Part shown: in pieces, positions 38,413 through 47,625 of the stretch
How positions within the stretch are numbered: the stretch's first letter is position 1
How the letters are laid out: the number at the start of each line of letters is the position of its first letter
DNA from: Bacillus licheniformis DSM 13 = ATCC 14580
GTDB lineage: Bacteria; Bacillota; Bacilli; Bacillales; Bacillaceae
DNA length: 64,000 nucleotides
Direction: 5' to 3'
Assembly (NCBI RefSeq): GCF_000011645.1
Contig: NC_006270.3
Location: 2,911,501 to 2,975,500 of the forward strand
The notes under the pieces: generated by a model
What the model saw: the letters and a program-made list of their open reading frames with translations, nothing else
Databases searched by the model: none
What the model was told of the DNA's origin: nothing
Program-made: the position numbers and the translations under genes

Positions 38413-38441
38413 ATTATAAACAATTATCAGACATTTGTTAA
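38413..38441 (-). promoter_or_regulatory. citZ promoter
   Basis: TTAACA (38441-38436), 17-bp spacer, TATAAT (38418-38413). The rest of the 420-bp gap between citZ and ytwI is AT-rich, with no gene seen. Confidence 0.82.
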
Positions 38442-38596
38442 ATGTTTAACTATAGTTTTTTTTTCTTATTTTTTGGCCCAGCTTACTTCTATTTACAGAT
38501 TCTTAGTAGTTTTAACTGTATTATTTATATTCAATTATGTTTTTTTAAAAAAATACGGGGCCGAAATTTTTTTAGTAGCGAAAGTTTTTTTCAAAC

Positions 38597-38621
38597 TAAA
38601 AAACCCCCTGAAACAGGGGGA
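38597..38621 (-). terminator. ytwI terminator
   Basis: CCCCCTG-TTT-CAGGGGG followed by TTTTTT on the minus strand. Confidence 0.93.
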
Positions 38622-38633
38622 CCGCGCACATTT

Positions 38634-39098
38634 CTAAGATGTGAAATGCTGGACGGCCTGCATGACAAGATAGGCAATCCCGGCACCGATCAGCGGGCCG
38701 ACGGCAACGCCTTTGAATAAAGCGACCGCTAAAATCGTTCCAAATACAAGAGCGGTCGTGATATGCGGGTCTTCTGCAAGCAATGTGATCCCGTTTTTGG
38801 CGATCAATGCTACGAGAATGCCCGCTCCGAGTGCAATCCATGCGTAATATGACTTCATCGCTTCGCCAAGCTGTTTAAAGCCGATCTCTCCTGTTGCGAT
38901 CGGCACAAGAACCGCAATTGTAATAACGGTAACGCCCCAGTTGATCCCTTTGGATTGGATGGCTGGAAACAGCTTTTGATCGAGGCCGATCAGCTTGATC
39001 AAAAGCAGGACGGATACAGCGATGATCAACGACTGATTTTTCGCGATTAAAGCGATGGCCAAAAGCAGGATCAAAAATAAATTAGCTTGAGTAAACAT
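38634..39098 (-). CDS. ytwI: DUF441 membrane protein YtwI
   Basis: 154 residues, almost wholly hydrophobic: about four to five membrane segments, with the DUF441 feature TALVFGTILAVALFKGVAVGPLIGAG split by Gly-rich turns. Function unknown. Single-gene unit, divergent from ytvI. Confidence 0.85.
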   Translation of the reverse strand: MFTQANLFLILLLAIALIAKNQSLIIAVSVLLLIKLIGLDQKLFPAIQSKGINWGVTVITIAVLVPIATGEIGFKQLGEAMKSYYAWIALGAGILVALIAKNGITLLAEDPHITTALVFGTILAVALFKGVAVGPLIGAGIAYLVMQAVQHFTS

Positions 39099-39199
39099 GC
39101 TGTATTCAACTCCATTTTTTTATGACCTTTCTCATAATAACAGGACTCAAGAATAAAATGAAATAAGGACATGCTTTCTAATATCAGGAGGATGCAGAA

Positions 39200-40315
39200 T
39201 TGAACCAATCCTATCTCACAGCTGCGCTTCGGGCAGTGTATGTGCTGTTTTTGACCGCTGTTTGCGGAGCGGTCGGCTACTACTCTTTTCCGTTAACCTA
39301 TCCTTTTGTGATTGCGCTTATTCTCGCCATCATGATCAATCCTTTTGTGGAATGGCTCGATAAGCTGACCGGGTTCCCGAGAGGCGTCAATGTCGGAATC
39401 GTTCTGTTCGGCTTTTTGACCGCCGGAGCCGGCTTTTTGACACTGGTCGTTGCCGAGATCGTCTCTGGAACGGCCTATTTGGCTAAAATACTTCCCCTCC
39501 AGTTTAATAAAGCCGCTCTTTATATCGAATCGTTTTTTACGAATCAAATCATGCCGCTGTATAATGAGCTGGCCGCTTTTTTTGACGGCCTTGAAGCCGC
39601 CCAGCAGGAATCGATCATTACACAGGTCCAAAATTTGGGCAGTGAACTTGCTTCAGGCACGGCTTTATTGCTTTCAAAAATTCTTGAGACGGTGCCCCTT
39701 TTTTTCGCCTTTCTGCCGAATATGGCGGCCGTGCTGATCTTTTCGCTCCTGGCCACTTTTTTTATCAGCAAAGATCTGCATAAAATACAAAACAAGGCAC
39801 GGTCTGTTCTTCCTGATCGTCTGATCTCGGGTGCAGCGGCTGTCTATGCAGAATTGAAAAGAGCACTGGCAGGCTTTGTGAAGGCCCAGCTTACCCTTGT
39901 GGCGATGACGATGGTGCTCGTGTTGATCGGGCTTTCCGTGTTGAAGGTCAATCATGCTGTGGCGATCGCTTTTCTGATCGGGCTGGTCGACCTGCTGCCG
40001 TATTTGGGAACAGGGTCTGTATTTGTGCCGTGGATTGTCTATTTAGCAGCGGCCAAACAGCTGCCGCTGGCGATCGGCCTTGGAATTCTGTACATCGTCG
40101 TACTTGTCTTCAGGCAGCTTGCCGAACCGAAGATTTTAAGCCGGTCAATCGGACTTCACCCTTTGGGAACATTAATCGCGCTGTTTGCCGGTTTCAAATT
40201 GTTTGGCTTTCTCGGATTGATCATGGGCCCCGCCCTTCTCGTTCTTATTCAGGCTCTCTTTACAACAGGTATTTTTAGAGACATATGGCTGTTTATTAAA
40301 GGAAATGAAAAATAA
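39200..40315 (+). CDS. ytvI: Sporulation integral membrane protein YtvI (AI-2E transporter family)
   Basis: 371 residues from a TTG start behind AGGAGGATG. About seven to eight membrane segments in the AI-2E exporter/permease arrangement, including GLVDLLPYLGTGSVFVPWIVY and GLIMGPALLVLIQALF. YtvI is a sigma-E sporulation protein in B. subtilis. A weak sigma-E-like pair is visible upstream (CCATTTT at 39112, CATAATAA at 39133), but I would not rely on it. Transported substrate unknown. Confidence 0.88.
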   Translation: MNQSYLTAALRAVYVLFLTAVCGAVGYYSFPLTYPFVIALILAIMINPFVEWLDKLTGFPRGVNVGIVLFGFLTAGAGFLTLVVAEIVSGTAYLAKILPLQFNKAALYIESFFTNQIMPLYNELAAFFDGLEAAQQESIITQVQNLGSELASGTALLLSKILETVPLFFAFLPNMAAVLIFSLLATFFISKDLHKIQNKARSVLPDRLISGAAAVYAELKRALAGFVKAQLTLVAMTMVLVLIGLSVLKVNHAVAIAFLIGLVDLLPYLGTGSVFVPWIVYLAAAKQLPLAIGLGILYIVVLVFRQLAEPKILSRSIGLHPLGTLIALFAGFKLFGFLGLIMGPALLVLIQALFTTGIFRDIWLFIKGNEK

Positions 40316-40351
40316 GCGGCAGCCTGCTTTTCCATGCGGGCTGCCGCTTAT
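40312..40351 (-). terminator. fxsA terminator
   Basis: Thirteen-bp perfect stem ATAAGCGGCAGCC/GGCTGCCGCTTAT. On the minus strand TTTTTCATTT follows; on the plus strand no T-run follows. Confidence 0.75.
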
Positions 40352-40355
40352 CGGG

Positions 40356-40742
40356 TTATTTGATAATGTTGATCCGCCTGCCTTCAGACATTCTCTTCAG
40401 CTTGCGGGAGATAAATGGTTTGAAACGGCCGCGCGTTGCCGGCAGCAGCAGCAGTAAACCGATGATATCCGATAAAAAACCGGGCAGCAAAAGCAGCATG
40501 CCCCCTATGAAAATACAAAGCCCGTCCAAAATCGCGGCCCCAGGCATCTTTCCGTACTGAAGATCGCGCTGGACTTTGTAGTAGACTTCGATTCCTTGTT
40601 TTTTGGCGAGAGCGGCCCCGAGAAAGCCCGTCAAAATGATCAGCAAAACGGTCGGCAGCACACCGATCCAATTAGCGGACAAGAGGAACAGACCGATTTC
40701 ACTCGCTGGAAAAATGACGAGAAATAATAAGAAAAACTTCAT
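40356..40742 (-). CDS. fxsA: FxsA family membrane protein
   Basis: 128 residues from the ATG at 40742; the upstream GTG is part of the AGGTGA ribosome site. Two to four membrane segments with the FxsA pattern: EIGLFLLSANWIGVLPTVLLIILTGF-type sequence, the basic AKKQGIEVYYKVQRDLQ and GGMLLLLPGFLSDIIGLLLLLP. The family name comes from suppression of phage T7 exclusion in E. coli; the native role is unknown. Known as YtzA in B. subtilis. Confidence 0.87.
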   Translation of the reverse strand: MKFFLLFLVIFPASEIGLFLLSANWIGVLPTVLLIILTGFLGAALAKKQGIEVYYKVQRDLQYGKMPGAAILDGLCIFIGGMLLLLPGFLSDIIGLLLLLPATRGRFKPFISRKLKRMSEGRRINIIK

Positions 40743-40806
40743 TTTTTTCACCTCATAATTCTAAATTGGAAGCGAACGGCCGCCCTATTTTGCTTGTGCC
40801 GCCTGC

Positions 40807-40833
40807 AAAAAAAGAAGGGAAAGCTTCCCTTCT
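40807..40833 (-). terminator. Distal copy of a duplicated terminator after pyk
   Basis: AGAAGGGAA-AGC-TTCCCTTCT (40813-40833) followed on the minus strand by TTTTTTT. Nearly identical to the hairpin at 41019-41040; the two flank the repeat-like element. Confidence 0.85.
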
Positions 40834-40841
40834 TCCAGCGT

Positions 40842-40947
40842 GTTGTCAAACCCTCGCATTCGTTGTCAGGCCTGCGCGTCGGTGCTCACGAATTCCAACA
40901 TTCGCTCCGCTCCGATGCTCGGCCTTCCTAGACTGCAAGGGTTTTCA
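40842..40947. repeat. REP/MITE-like imperfect palindrome
   Basis: About 106 bp with imperfect terminal inverted repeats (TTGTCAAACCCTCGCA against TGCAAGGGTTTTCAA). Nested inner pairings (CGTCGG/CCGATG, GGCC/GGCC, CGAAT/ATTCG) centre on position about 40892. GC-rich compared with the surrounding spacer, without an open reading frame. It could fold as one long stem. Whether it recurs in the genome cannot be seen from this window. Confidence 0.55.
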
Positions 40948-40965
40948 ATCACGCTGAATTGAAGG

Positions 40966-41009
40966 ATGACAAAATCCTAAAACTGAAAAACGTTTTAGGA
41001 TTTTGTCAT
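40966..41009. repeat. Perfect 18-bp inverted repeat
   Basis: Arms ATGACAAAATCCTAAAAC and GTTTTAGGATTTTGTCAT, 8-nt loop, no mismatch. Neither strand has a T-run after it, so it is not a standard terminator. It sits between the repeat-like element and the proximal pyk terminator. Confidence 0.8.
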
Positions 41010-41013
41010 AAAT

Positions 41014-41041
41014 CTAAAAGAAGGGGAAAGCTTCCCTTCTT
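41014..41041 (-). terminator. Proximal pyk terminator
   Basis: AGAAGGGGAA/TTCCCTTCT stem with one bulge, then TTTTAG on the minus strand. It lies 14 bp past the pyk stop codon. Confidence 0.85.
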
Positions 41042-41054
41042 CTTCAATAAGCGA

Positions 41055-42812
41055 TTAAAGCACGCTTGCACGTCCTTTGTATACAGCTCCGCGGGCGGAG
41101 TCGACCGTGATGTCTTCTCCCTCTTTCAGAATGGAAGTCGCATTTTCCATTCCGACGATGACAGGGATGCCGAGGCTTAAGCCTACGACTGCCGCGTGGC
41201 TTGTTAAGCCGCCTTCTTCCGTAATCAGCGCAGCCGCTTTTTCAAGGGATGCCATCATGTCACGATCCGTGCTTTTTGTAACTAAAACGGCGCCATCTTT
41301 CATTTTTTTGGCCGCTTCTTGTGCGTTTTGAGCGATGACCACTTCACCAAATGCGGATTTGCGTCCGATGCCCTGGCCTTTTGCGACCACGTCTCCGACA
41401 ACATACACTTTCATCAAGTTTGTTGTACCGGCTTCACCGACAGCTCCGGCCGTGATAACGATCAAGTCGCCGTGGCGTACGATGCCTGTATCGAGAGATT
41501 TTTGCACCGCTTTTTCAAGCATTTCGTCAGTGGAGCTGTGGTTTTGTCCGCTTGTTGCGAAAACCCCGAACACAAGTGACAGCTTTCTTGACACCGCATC
41601 GTTTACCGTAACTGCGACAATCGGCGCCTGCGGGCGATATTTGGAAATCATTCTCGCCGTATGGCCGCTTTCCGTCGGTGTGACGATGGCATTCACATCA
41701 AGGTTGATTGCCGTATGCGCCACAGATTGGCCGATCGCATCCGTAATTGACATGCTGACTTGCTTGCTTCGTGCGGAAAGGATCTTTTTATGGTTGAGCG
41801 CTTCTTCTGAACGGGAAGCGATATTGTGCATCGTCTGAACGGCTTCAACAGGATAATTTCCCGCTGCCGTTTCACCTGAAAGCATGATTGCGTCAGTTCC
41901 GTCAAAGATCGCATTGGCAACGTCGCTCGCTTCCGCGCGTGTCGGGCGCGGATTGCGCTGCATGCTGTCGAGCATTTGGGTAGCCGTGATGACAGGCTTG
42001 CCAAGCGCATTGCATTTTTTGATCAGTTCTTTTTGAACGAGCGGCACTTCTTCGGCAGGGATTTCTACACCCAGGTCTCCACGCGCAACCATCAGACCGT
42101 CTGATACTTCAAGAATGGCATCGATGTTGTCAACGCCTTCCTGGTTTTCGATTTTTGGAATGATTTGAATATCTGCCGCATTGTGCTCTTCAAGAAGTTC
42201 GCGGATTTCAAGGACATCCGACGGACGGCGCACAAAGGATGCCGCGATGAAATCAACGCCCTGCTCGATGCCGAATACGATGTCGTTTGCATCTTTTTCC
42301 GTAATTCCCGGAAGATTGACGCTGACGCCCGGCACATTCACGCCTTTTTTGTTTTTCAACGTTCCGCTGTTCATCACTTTCGTGACGATTTCACGCTTGT
42401 CCTTGTTTATGTCAGTGACTTCAAGTCCGACCAATCCATCGTCAAGCAAAATCGTTGAACCGACTGACACATCGTGAATCAACCCATCATATGTAACTGA
42501 GATTTTATCAGGCGTACCGATGACTTCGTCCATTGAAACGATCAGCTGAGAACCCGCTGCCAGTTCGATCGAACCGTTTTCCATTGTGTGCGTGCGGATT
42601 TCAGGCCCTTTCGTGTCAAGAAGGATGCCGATATCTTTTCCCAGCTTGCCGGCTGCTTCACGAATGTTTTTAATTCTTGCGCCGTGCTCTTCGAAATCTC
42701 CATGGGAAAAGTTCAGGCGCGCCACGTTCATTCCGGCTTCCATCAGCTGGGTGAGCTTTTCAACACTTTCGCTGGCCGGTCCAATTGTACAAACTATTTT
42801 AGTCTTTCTCAT
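41055..42812 (-). CDS. pyk: Pyruvate kinase
   Basis: 585 residues. Catalytic TIM barrel with [39 protein letters not shown] and the MLDSM region. The Bacillus-type extra C-terminal domain of about 110 residues carries a PEP-utiliser-like motif ([12 protein letters not shown]). Converts PEP plus ADP to pyruvate plus ATP. Second gene of pfkA-pyk, 24 bp after pfkA. Confidence 0.97.
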   Translation of the reverse strand: MRKTKIVCTIGPASESVEKLTQLMEAGMNVARLNFSHGDFEEHGARIKNIREAAGKLGKDIGILLDTKGPEIRTHTMENGSIELAAGSQLIVSMDEVIGTPDKISVTYDGLIHDVSVGSTILLDDGLVGLEVTDINKDKREIVTKVMNSGTLKNKKGVNVPGVSVNLPGITEKDANDIVFGIEQGVDFIAASFVRRPSDVLEIRELLEEHNAADIQIIPKIENQEGVDNIDAILEVSDGLMVARGDLGVEIPAEEVPLVQKELIKKCNALGKPVITATQMLDSMQRNPRPTRAEASDVANAIFDGTDAIMLSGETAAGNYPVEAVQTMHNIASRSEEALNHKKILSARSKQVSMSITDAIGQSVAHTAINLDVNAIVTPTESGHTARMISKYRPQAPIVAVTVNDAVSRKLSLVFGVFATSGQNHSSTDEMLEKAVQKSLDTGIVRHGDLIVITAGAVGEAGTTNLMKVYVVGDVVAKGQGIGRKSAFGEVVIAQNAQEAAKKMKDGAVLVTKSTDRDMMASLEKAAALITEEGGLTSHAAVVGLSLGIPVIVGMENATSILKEGEDITVDSARGAVYKGRASVL

Positions 42813-42836
42813 ATTGCTTCCTCCTCGGGTTTTACA

Positions 42837-43823
<987 letters not shown>

Positions 43824-43856
43824 TTACCTTAACACGTTCATTGCCGCTAAAACAAT

Positions 43857-43888
43857 GAAAAAGGGATGAAAGTTTTCCGAAAATCCCT
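43857..43888 (-). terminator. Possible attenuator hairpin in the pfkA leader
   Basis: Minus-strand AGGGAT...ATCCCT (43888-43862) followed by TTTTTC, beginning a few bases after the predicted start site. The stem is short, and the inner part can pair differently (TTTTC/GAAAA), so its activity is uncertain. Confidence 0.4.
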
Positions 43889-43902
43889 ATAAAACCTTAC
43901 TC

Positions 43903-43931
43903 ATTATACAATTAAACAAAAAGTTTTTAAA
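43903..43931 (-). promoter_or_regulatory. pfkA-pyk promoter
   Basis: TTTAAA (43931-43926), 17-bp spacer, TATAAT (43908-43903). Strong -10, weak -35. Confidence 0.6.
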
Positions 43932-44003
43932 TAAATTTTAAGCAAACTCTTTGAAAAATCGCGGGCGGCAGACACAATCCTTTCACTTTTCACCTTCACC
44001 CAT

Positions 44004-44037
44004 AAAAAATAAACGTGAGCCAAAGGCCTCACGTTTA
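44004..44037 (-). terminator. accDA terminator
   Basis: AAACGTGAG-GCCTTTGG-CTCACGTTT followed by ATTTTTT on the minus strand, next to the accA stop codon. Confidence 0.92.
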
Positions 44038-44038
44038 T

Positions 44039-45016
44039 TTATTTTATCCCAACATATTGGTTTTCAGTCGAAATTTTTCCAATTGACTTATACTTGTTAT
44101 ATCTTTGTTGGATCAGCTCGTTCTTATCCAGTTTCAGCAGGGATTTAAGCTCGCCTTTCAGCGCTTCGTCGATGTAGGCAGCCTGCTGCTCCACATCGCG
44201 GTGTGCTCCGCCTCTTACTTCTTTTATAACATGATCTATAATATCCAATTCTTTAAGGTCCGGAGCGGTGATTTTCATTGTTTCTGCCGCTTTTTTCGCG
44301 AGTCCTGAATCCTTCCAGAGGATAGCAGCAGCTCCCTCGGGAGAGATCACCGAATAAGTTGAGTTTTCCAGCATCAATAAGCGGTTTGCGACGCCGAGCG
44401 CAAGCGCTCCCCCGCTGCCGCCTTCCCCGATGACGATCGAGATGACCGGCACGGAGAGTCCCGCCATTTCAAAAAGATTCTTGGCAATCGCTTCGCTTTG
44501 CCCCCGCTCTTCAGCTGCTTTGCCCGGGTATGCTCCTTTTGTATCAATAAAGCAGATGATCGGCCTGTTAAATTTGTCGGCCTGCTTCATCAGCCTGAGC
44601 GCTTTGCGGTAGCCTTCAGGATGCGGCATTCCGAAATTGCGGCGGATGTTTTCTTTTGTATCCTTGCCGCGCTGCTGACCGATTACTGTCACAGGAAGAC
44701 CCCGGAACTTGGCAATTCCGCCGACAATTGCTTCATCATCACCGAAATAACGATCTCCGTGGCATTCAAAAAAATCGGTAAAGAGATGTTCGATATAATC
44801 GAGCGTTGTCGGACGGTTCGGGTGCCTTGCAATCTGGACTCTGTCCCAGGCTTTCAGATTTGTATAAATGTCTTCTTCAAGCCTTTCAAGACGAGCTTCA
44901 AGCTTCGTAATTTCAGAGCTCAAATCCATATCGGAATCCTGTGTGAACTTTTTCAATTCGGAGATCTTTTCACGCAGTTCGACCACCGGTTTTTCAAATT
45001 CTAATTCTCCAGCCAC
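44039..45016 (-). CDS. accA: Acetyl-CoA carboxylase carboxyltransferase subunit alpha
   Basis: 325 residues from a GTG at 45016 behind GGAGGTGATC. Crotonase-fold carboxyltransferase with [24 protein letters not shown] segment, [13 protein letters not shown] and [18 protein letters not shown]. Forms the alpha2-beta2 transferase with AccD to make malonyl-CoA. Overlaps accD by 16 bp, so translation is coupled. Confidence 0.97.
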
Positions 45017-45876
45017 TCGAGATCACCTCCAGTTTGGTGCATTTTCAAAATGCTGCCGAGCGTTTTTTTCATGTCAGCTCTGTGAACGACGGAATCAAGC
45101 TGGCCATGCTTTAACAGAAATTCCGCAGTCTGAAAATCCTCGGGCAGTTCTTCACGGATGGTTTGTTCGATAATTCTTCTTCCGGCAAAGCCTATCAGCG
45201 CGCCCGGTTCGGCAAGGTTGTAATCGCCGAGGGATGCGAAGCTTGCGGATACGCCGCCTGTTGTCGGATGCGTCATCACTGAAATGATCAAGCCCTGCTC
45301 TTCGCTGAACAGCTTCAAAGCGGAGCTTGTTTTAGCCATTTGCATCAAGCTGAGAAGGCCTTCCTGCATTCTTGCACCGCCTGATGCGGTAAAAATGATG
45401 AAAGGTACTTTTTCTTCTCTTGCCTTTTCGATTGCAAGCGTAATTTTTTCGCCAACGACAGATCCCATGCTTCCCATTCTGAAAGATGAATCCATCACGG
45501 CCACGACCGCCGGAGATCCGTCAATCGTCCCTTTCCCGGTAACAACCGCTTCATTCAGCGACGTTTTTTCCCGGTCTTTTTGCAATTTTTCAAGGTATCC
45601 CGGGAACTCCAGCGGGTTTTCAGACATCATATCCTGATTGAATTCTTCAAAGGAGCCATCGTCCAGCAGGCTTTTTATACGCTGCTTCGCGTTCATTTGA
45701 AGATGGTAACCGCAATTCATGCAGACCCTTAAATTTTTATCCAGCTCTTTTGTGAGCATGATTTTTTTACAATCCGGGCACTTTGTCATGATCCCTTCCG
45801 GTACATCTTGCTTCGCTGATTCCGCGGGAACGGAAGCGTATTTTTTTTTCTTTTTGCTGAATATATCTTTTAACAA
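45001..45876 (-). CDS. accD: Acetyl-CoA carboxylase carboxyltransferase subunit beta
   Basis: 291 residues from a TTG at 45876, 7 nt after AAGGGAGG. N-terminal zinc ribbon with four Cys (CPDCKK and CMNCGYH), then the crotonase-like core ([39 protein letters not shown]). Partner of AccA; first gene of accDA. Confidence 0.97.
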
Positions 45877-46180
45877 AAGATTACCTCCCTTTTCTGAAGG
45901 GTTTTCTTCATGTATGCCTGTCCTGTTTATAGACTAGAACATCACTATACCGAAACTATTGTACTTTTTTTGTCAAACGGTGTCATCCTCAATTCGACAT
46001 TTTTGACCGGCAAACAGCCGAATCGCACTTTATGCGGTTAGAGACTGACAAATTGATATATCAGCCTTGAGAGCGGATACAAAAGTCCGGAAAAGCGATT
46101 TGAAAAAAATTTTCACAGCCCGAATATTTCCTTACAAGTGTCCCCAATAAGAGGAAAAACCGAACATCATATTCGATAAA
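45877..46180. other. accD upstream region
   Basis: About 300 bp between accD and the ytsJ hairpin. A possible accD promoter on the minus strand is ATGACA, 17-bp spacer, TACAAT (near 45958-45986), with a second TTGACA close by. No FapR-like palindrome and no gene recognised. Confidence 0.4.
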
Positions 46181-46221
46181 CAGCGCGTGACGGCTCTTTA
46201 GGCCAGAGCAATCACGCGCTG
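46181..46221 (-). terminator. Hairpin downstream of ytsJ
   Basis: Perfect CAGCGCGTGA/TCACGCGCTG stem with an inner GCTCT/AGAGC stem. Only TTTATC follows, so it may act as a weak terminator or mRNA 3'-end stabiliser. Confidence 0.5.
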
Positions 46222-46236
46222 ATCAAAAATGGACTT

Positions 46237-47472
46237 TTATTTCCCTTCAATCACTGCAAGCTTTCTTGTTTTTTCAGCGACTTCTTCTGGATCGACATCG
46301 ATTCGTGCAACGCCTGTTTCCATCGCGGCTTTGGCTACCGCTTTGGCAACAGCTGGTGCGACCCTTGGATCGAACGGAGCCGGAATGACATATTCAGGTC
46401 TCAGCTCTTCGTCGGAAACGAGTGACGCGATCGCCTCAACCGCGGCGATTTTCATCTCCTCGTTGATATGTGTCGCGCGGACGTCGAGCGCCCCGCGGAA
46501 GATGCCAGGAAAAGCGAGAACGTTGTTCACTTGGTTAGGGAAGTCAGAGCGTCCCGTTCCAACGACGCTTGCTCCGGCTTCATGCGCTTCGGCAGGCATG
46601 ATCTCAGGATTTGGATTCGCCATGGCGAAGATGATCGGTTTGTCAGCCATGCTTTCAACCATTTCTTTTGTCAGAGCGCCTTCGACGGAAACCCCGATAA
46701 AGACATCGGCGTCTTTGATCACGTCTTTGAGCGAACCGTCTATGCGGTTTTTGTTCGTATATTTTGCGACTTCTTCTTTAACTGCGTTCATGCCGTTCGG
46801 ACGGCCTTCGTAGATCGCGCCTTTCGTGTCGCACATGATGATGTCGCGCACGCCGAAATGATAAAGAAGCTTAATGATGGCAATTCCCGCTGCGCCGGCG
46901 CCGTTCGCCACAACTTTGACGGAAGACATCGTTTTGCCGGACAGCTTAAGCGCATTGACGAGACCGGCTACCGTTACGATTGCTGTACCGTGCTGGTCAT
47001 CGTGAAACACCGGAATTTTCGTTTCTTTTTTGAGGCGTTCTTCAATGACAAAACAGTTTGGAGCTGCAATGTCTTCAAGGTTGACGCCGCCGAATGTCGG
47101 CTCAAGCAGCTTGACCGTCTCAACAATTTTATCGACATCAGATGTATTTAAACAGATTGGGAAAGCGTCCACACCGGCAAAGCTTTTGAAAAGAACCGCT
47201 TTTCCTTCCATCACAGGGAGGGCGGCTTCAGGGCCGATATTGCCGAGGCCGAGCACAGCCGTTCCGTCCGAGACGACTGCTACCATGTTTCCCTTCATTG
47301 TATAATCATATACTTTGCTGTTATCATCGTAAATCGCTTTGCAGGGTTCAGCCACACCCGGAGAATATGCAAGGCTTAAATCGTCCGCATTGCGAACCTG
47401 CACTTTTGATTTTGATTCCAATTTGCCCTGGTTTACTTTGTGCATATGCAGTGCTTTTTCTTTCAATGACAT
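46237..47472 (-). CDS. ytsJ: NADP-dependent malic enzyme YtsJ
   Basis: Oxidative decarboxylation of malate to pyruvate with NADPH formation. 411 residues from the ATG at 47472 (GAAGGAGTG site); the in-frame stretch upstream lacks a ribosome site. Motifs: SLAYSPGVAEPCKAI, SDGTAVLGLGNIGP, FHDDQHGTAIV (metal site), VVANGAGAAGIA (NADP fold) and FAMANPNPE. No fused phosphotransacetylase domain. Confidence 0.95.
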   Translation of the reverse strand: MSLKEKALHMHKVNQGKLESKSKVQVRNADDLSLAYSPGVAEPCKAIYDDNSKVYDYTMKGNMVAVVSDGTAVLGLGNIGPEAALPVMEGKAVLFKSFAGVDAFPICLNTSDVDKIVETVKLLEPTFGGVNLEDIAAPNCFVIEERLKKETKIPVFHDDQHGTAIVTVAGLVNALKLSGKTMSSVKVVANGAGAAGIAIIKLLYHFGVRDIIMCDTKGAIYEGRPNGMNAVKEEVAKYTNKNRIDGSLKDVIKDADVFIGVSVEGALTKEMVESMADKPIIFAMANPNPEIMPAEAHEAGASVVGTGRSDFPNQVNNVLAFPGIFRGALDVRATHINEEMKIAAVEAIASLVSDEELRPEYVIPAPFDPRVAPAVAKAVAKAAMETGVARIDVDPEEVAEKTRKLAVIEGK

Positions 47473-47592
47473 GTTAACAAACACTCCTTCAAGGGAATTT
47501 TGCCAAAAACTTTGCTTCGTTTTCTGCTTAAGATTCTTGTAAGACGAACCCCAGAATCTTAAAAATGATAACACAACTGACCGCATTTTTGA

Positions 47593-47625
47593 TCAAAAAT
47601 GCTCAGGATACCTGCTATCTGAGCA
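47593..47625 (-). terminator. dnaE terminator
   Basis: TGCTCAG/CTGAGCA stem (47600-47625) followed by TTTTTG on the minus strand. The dnaE stop codon lies within the loop side. Confidence 0.8.

Noticed and set aside
46468..47151. 227-codon plus-strand open frame opposite ytsJ
   Set aside because: Entirely antisense to a well-supported malic enzyme gene, no ribosome site and no recognisable protein features.
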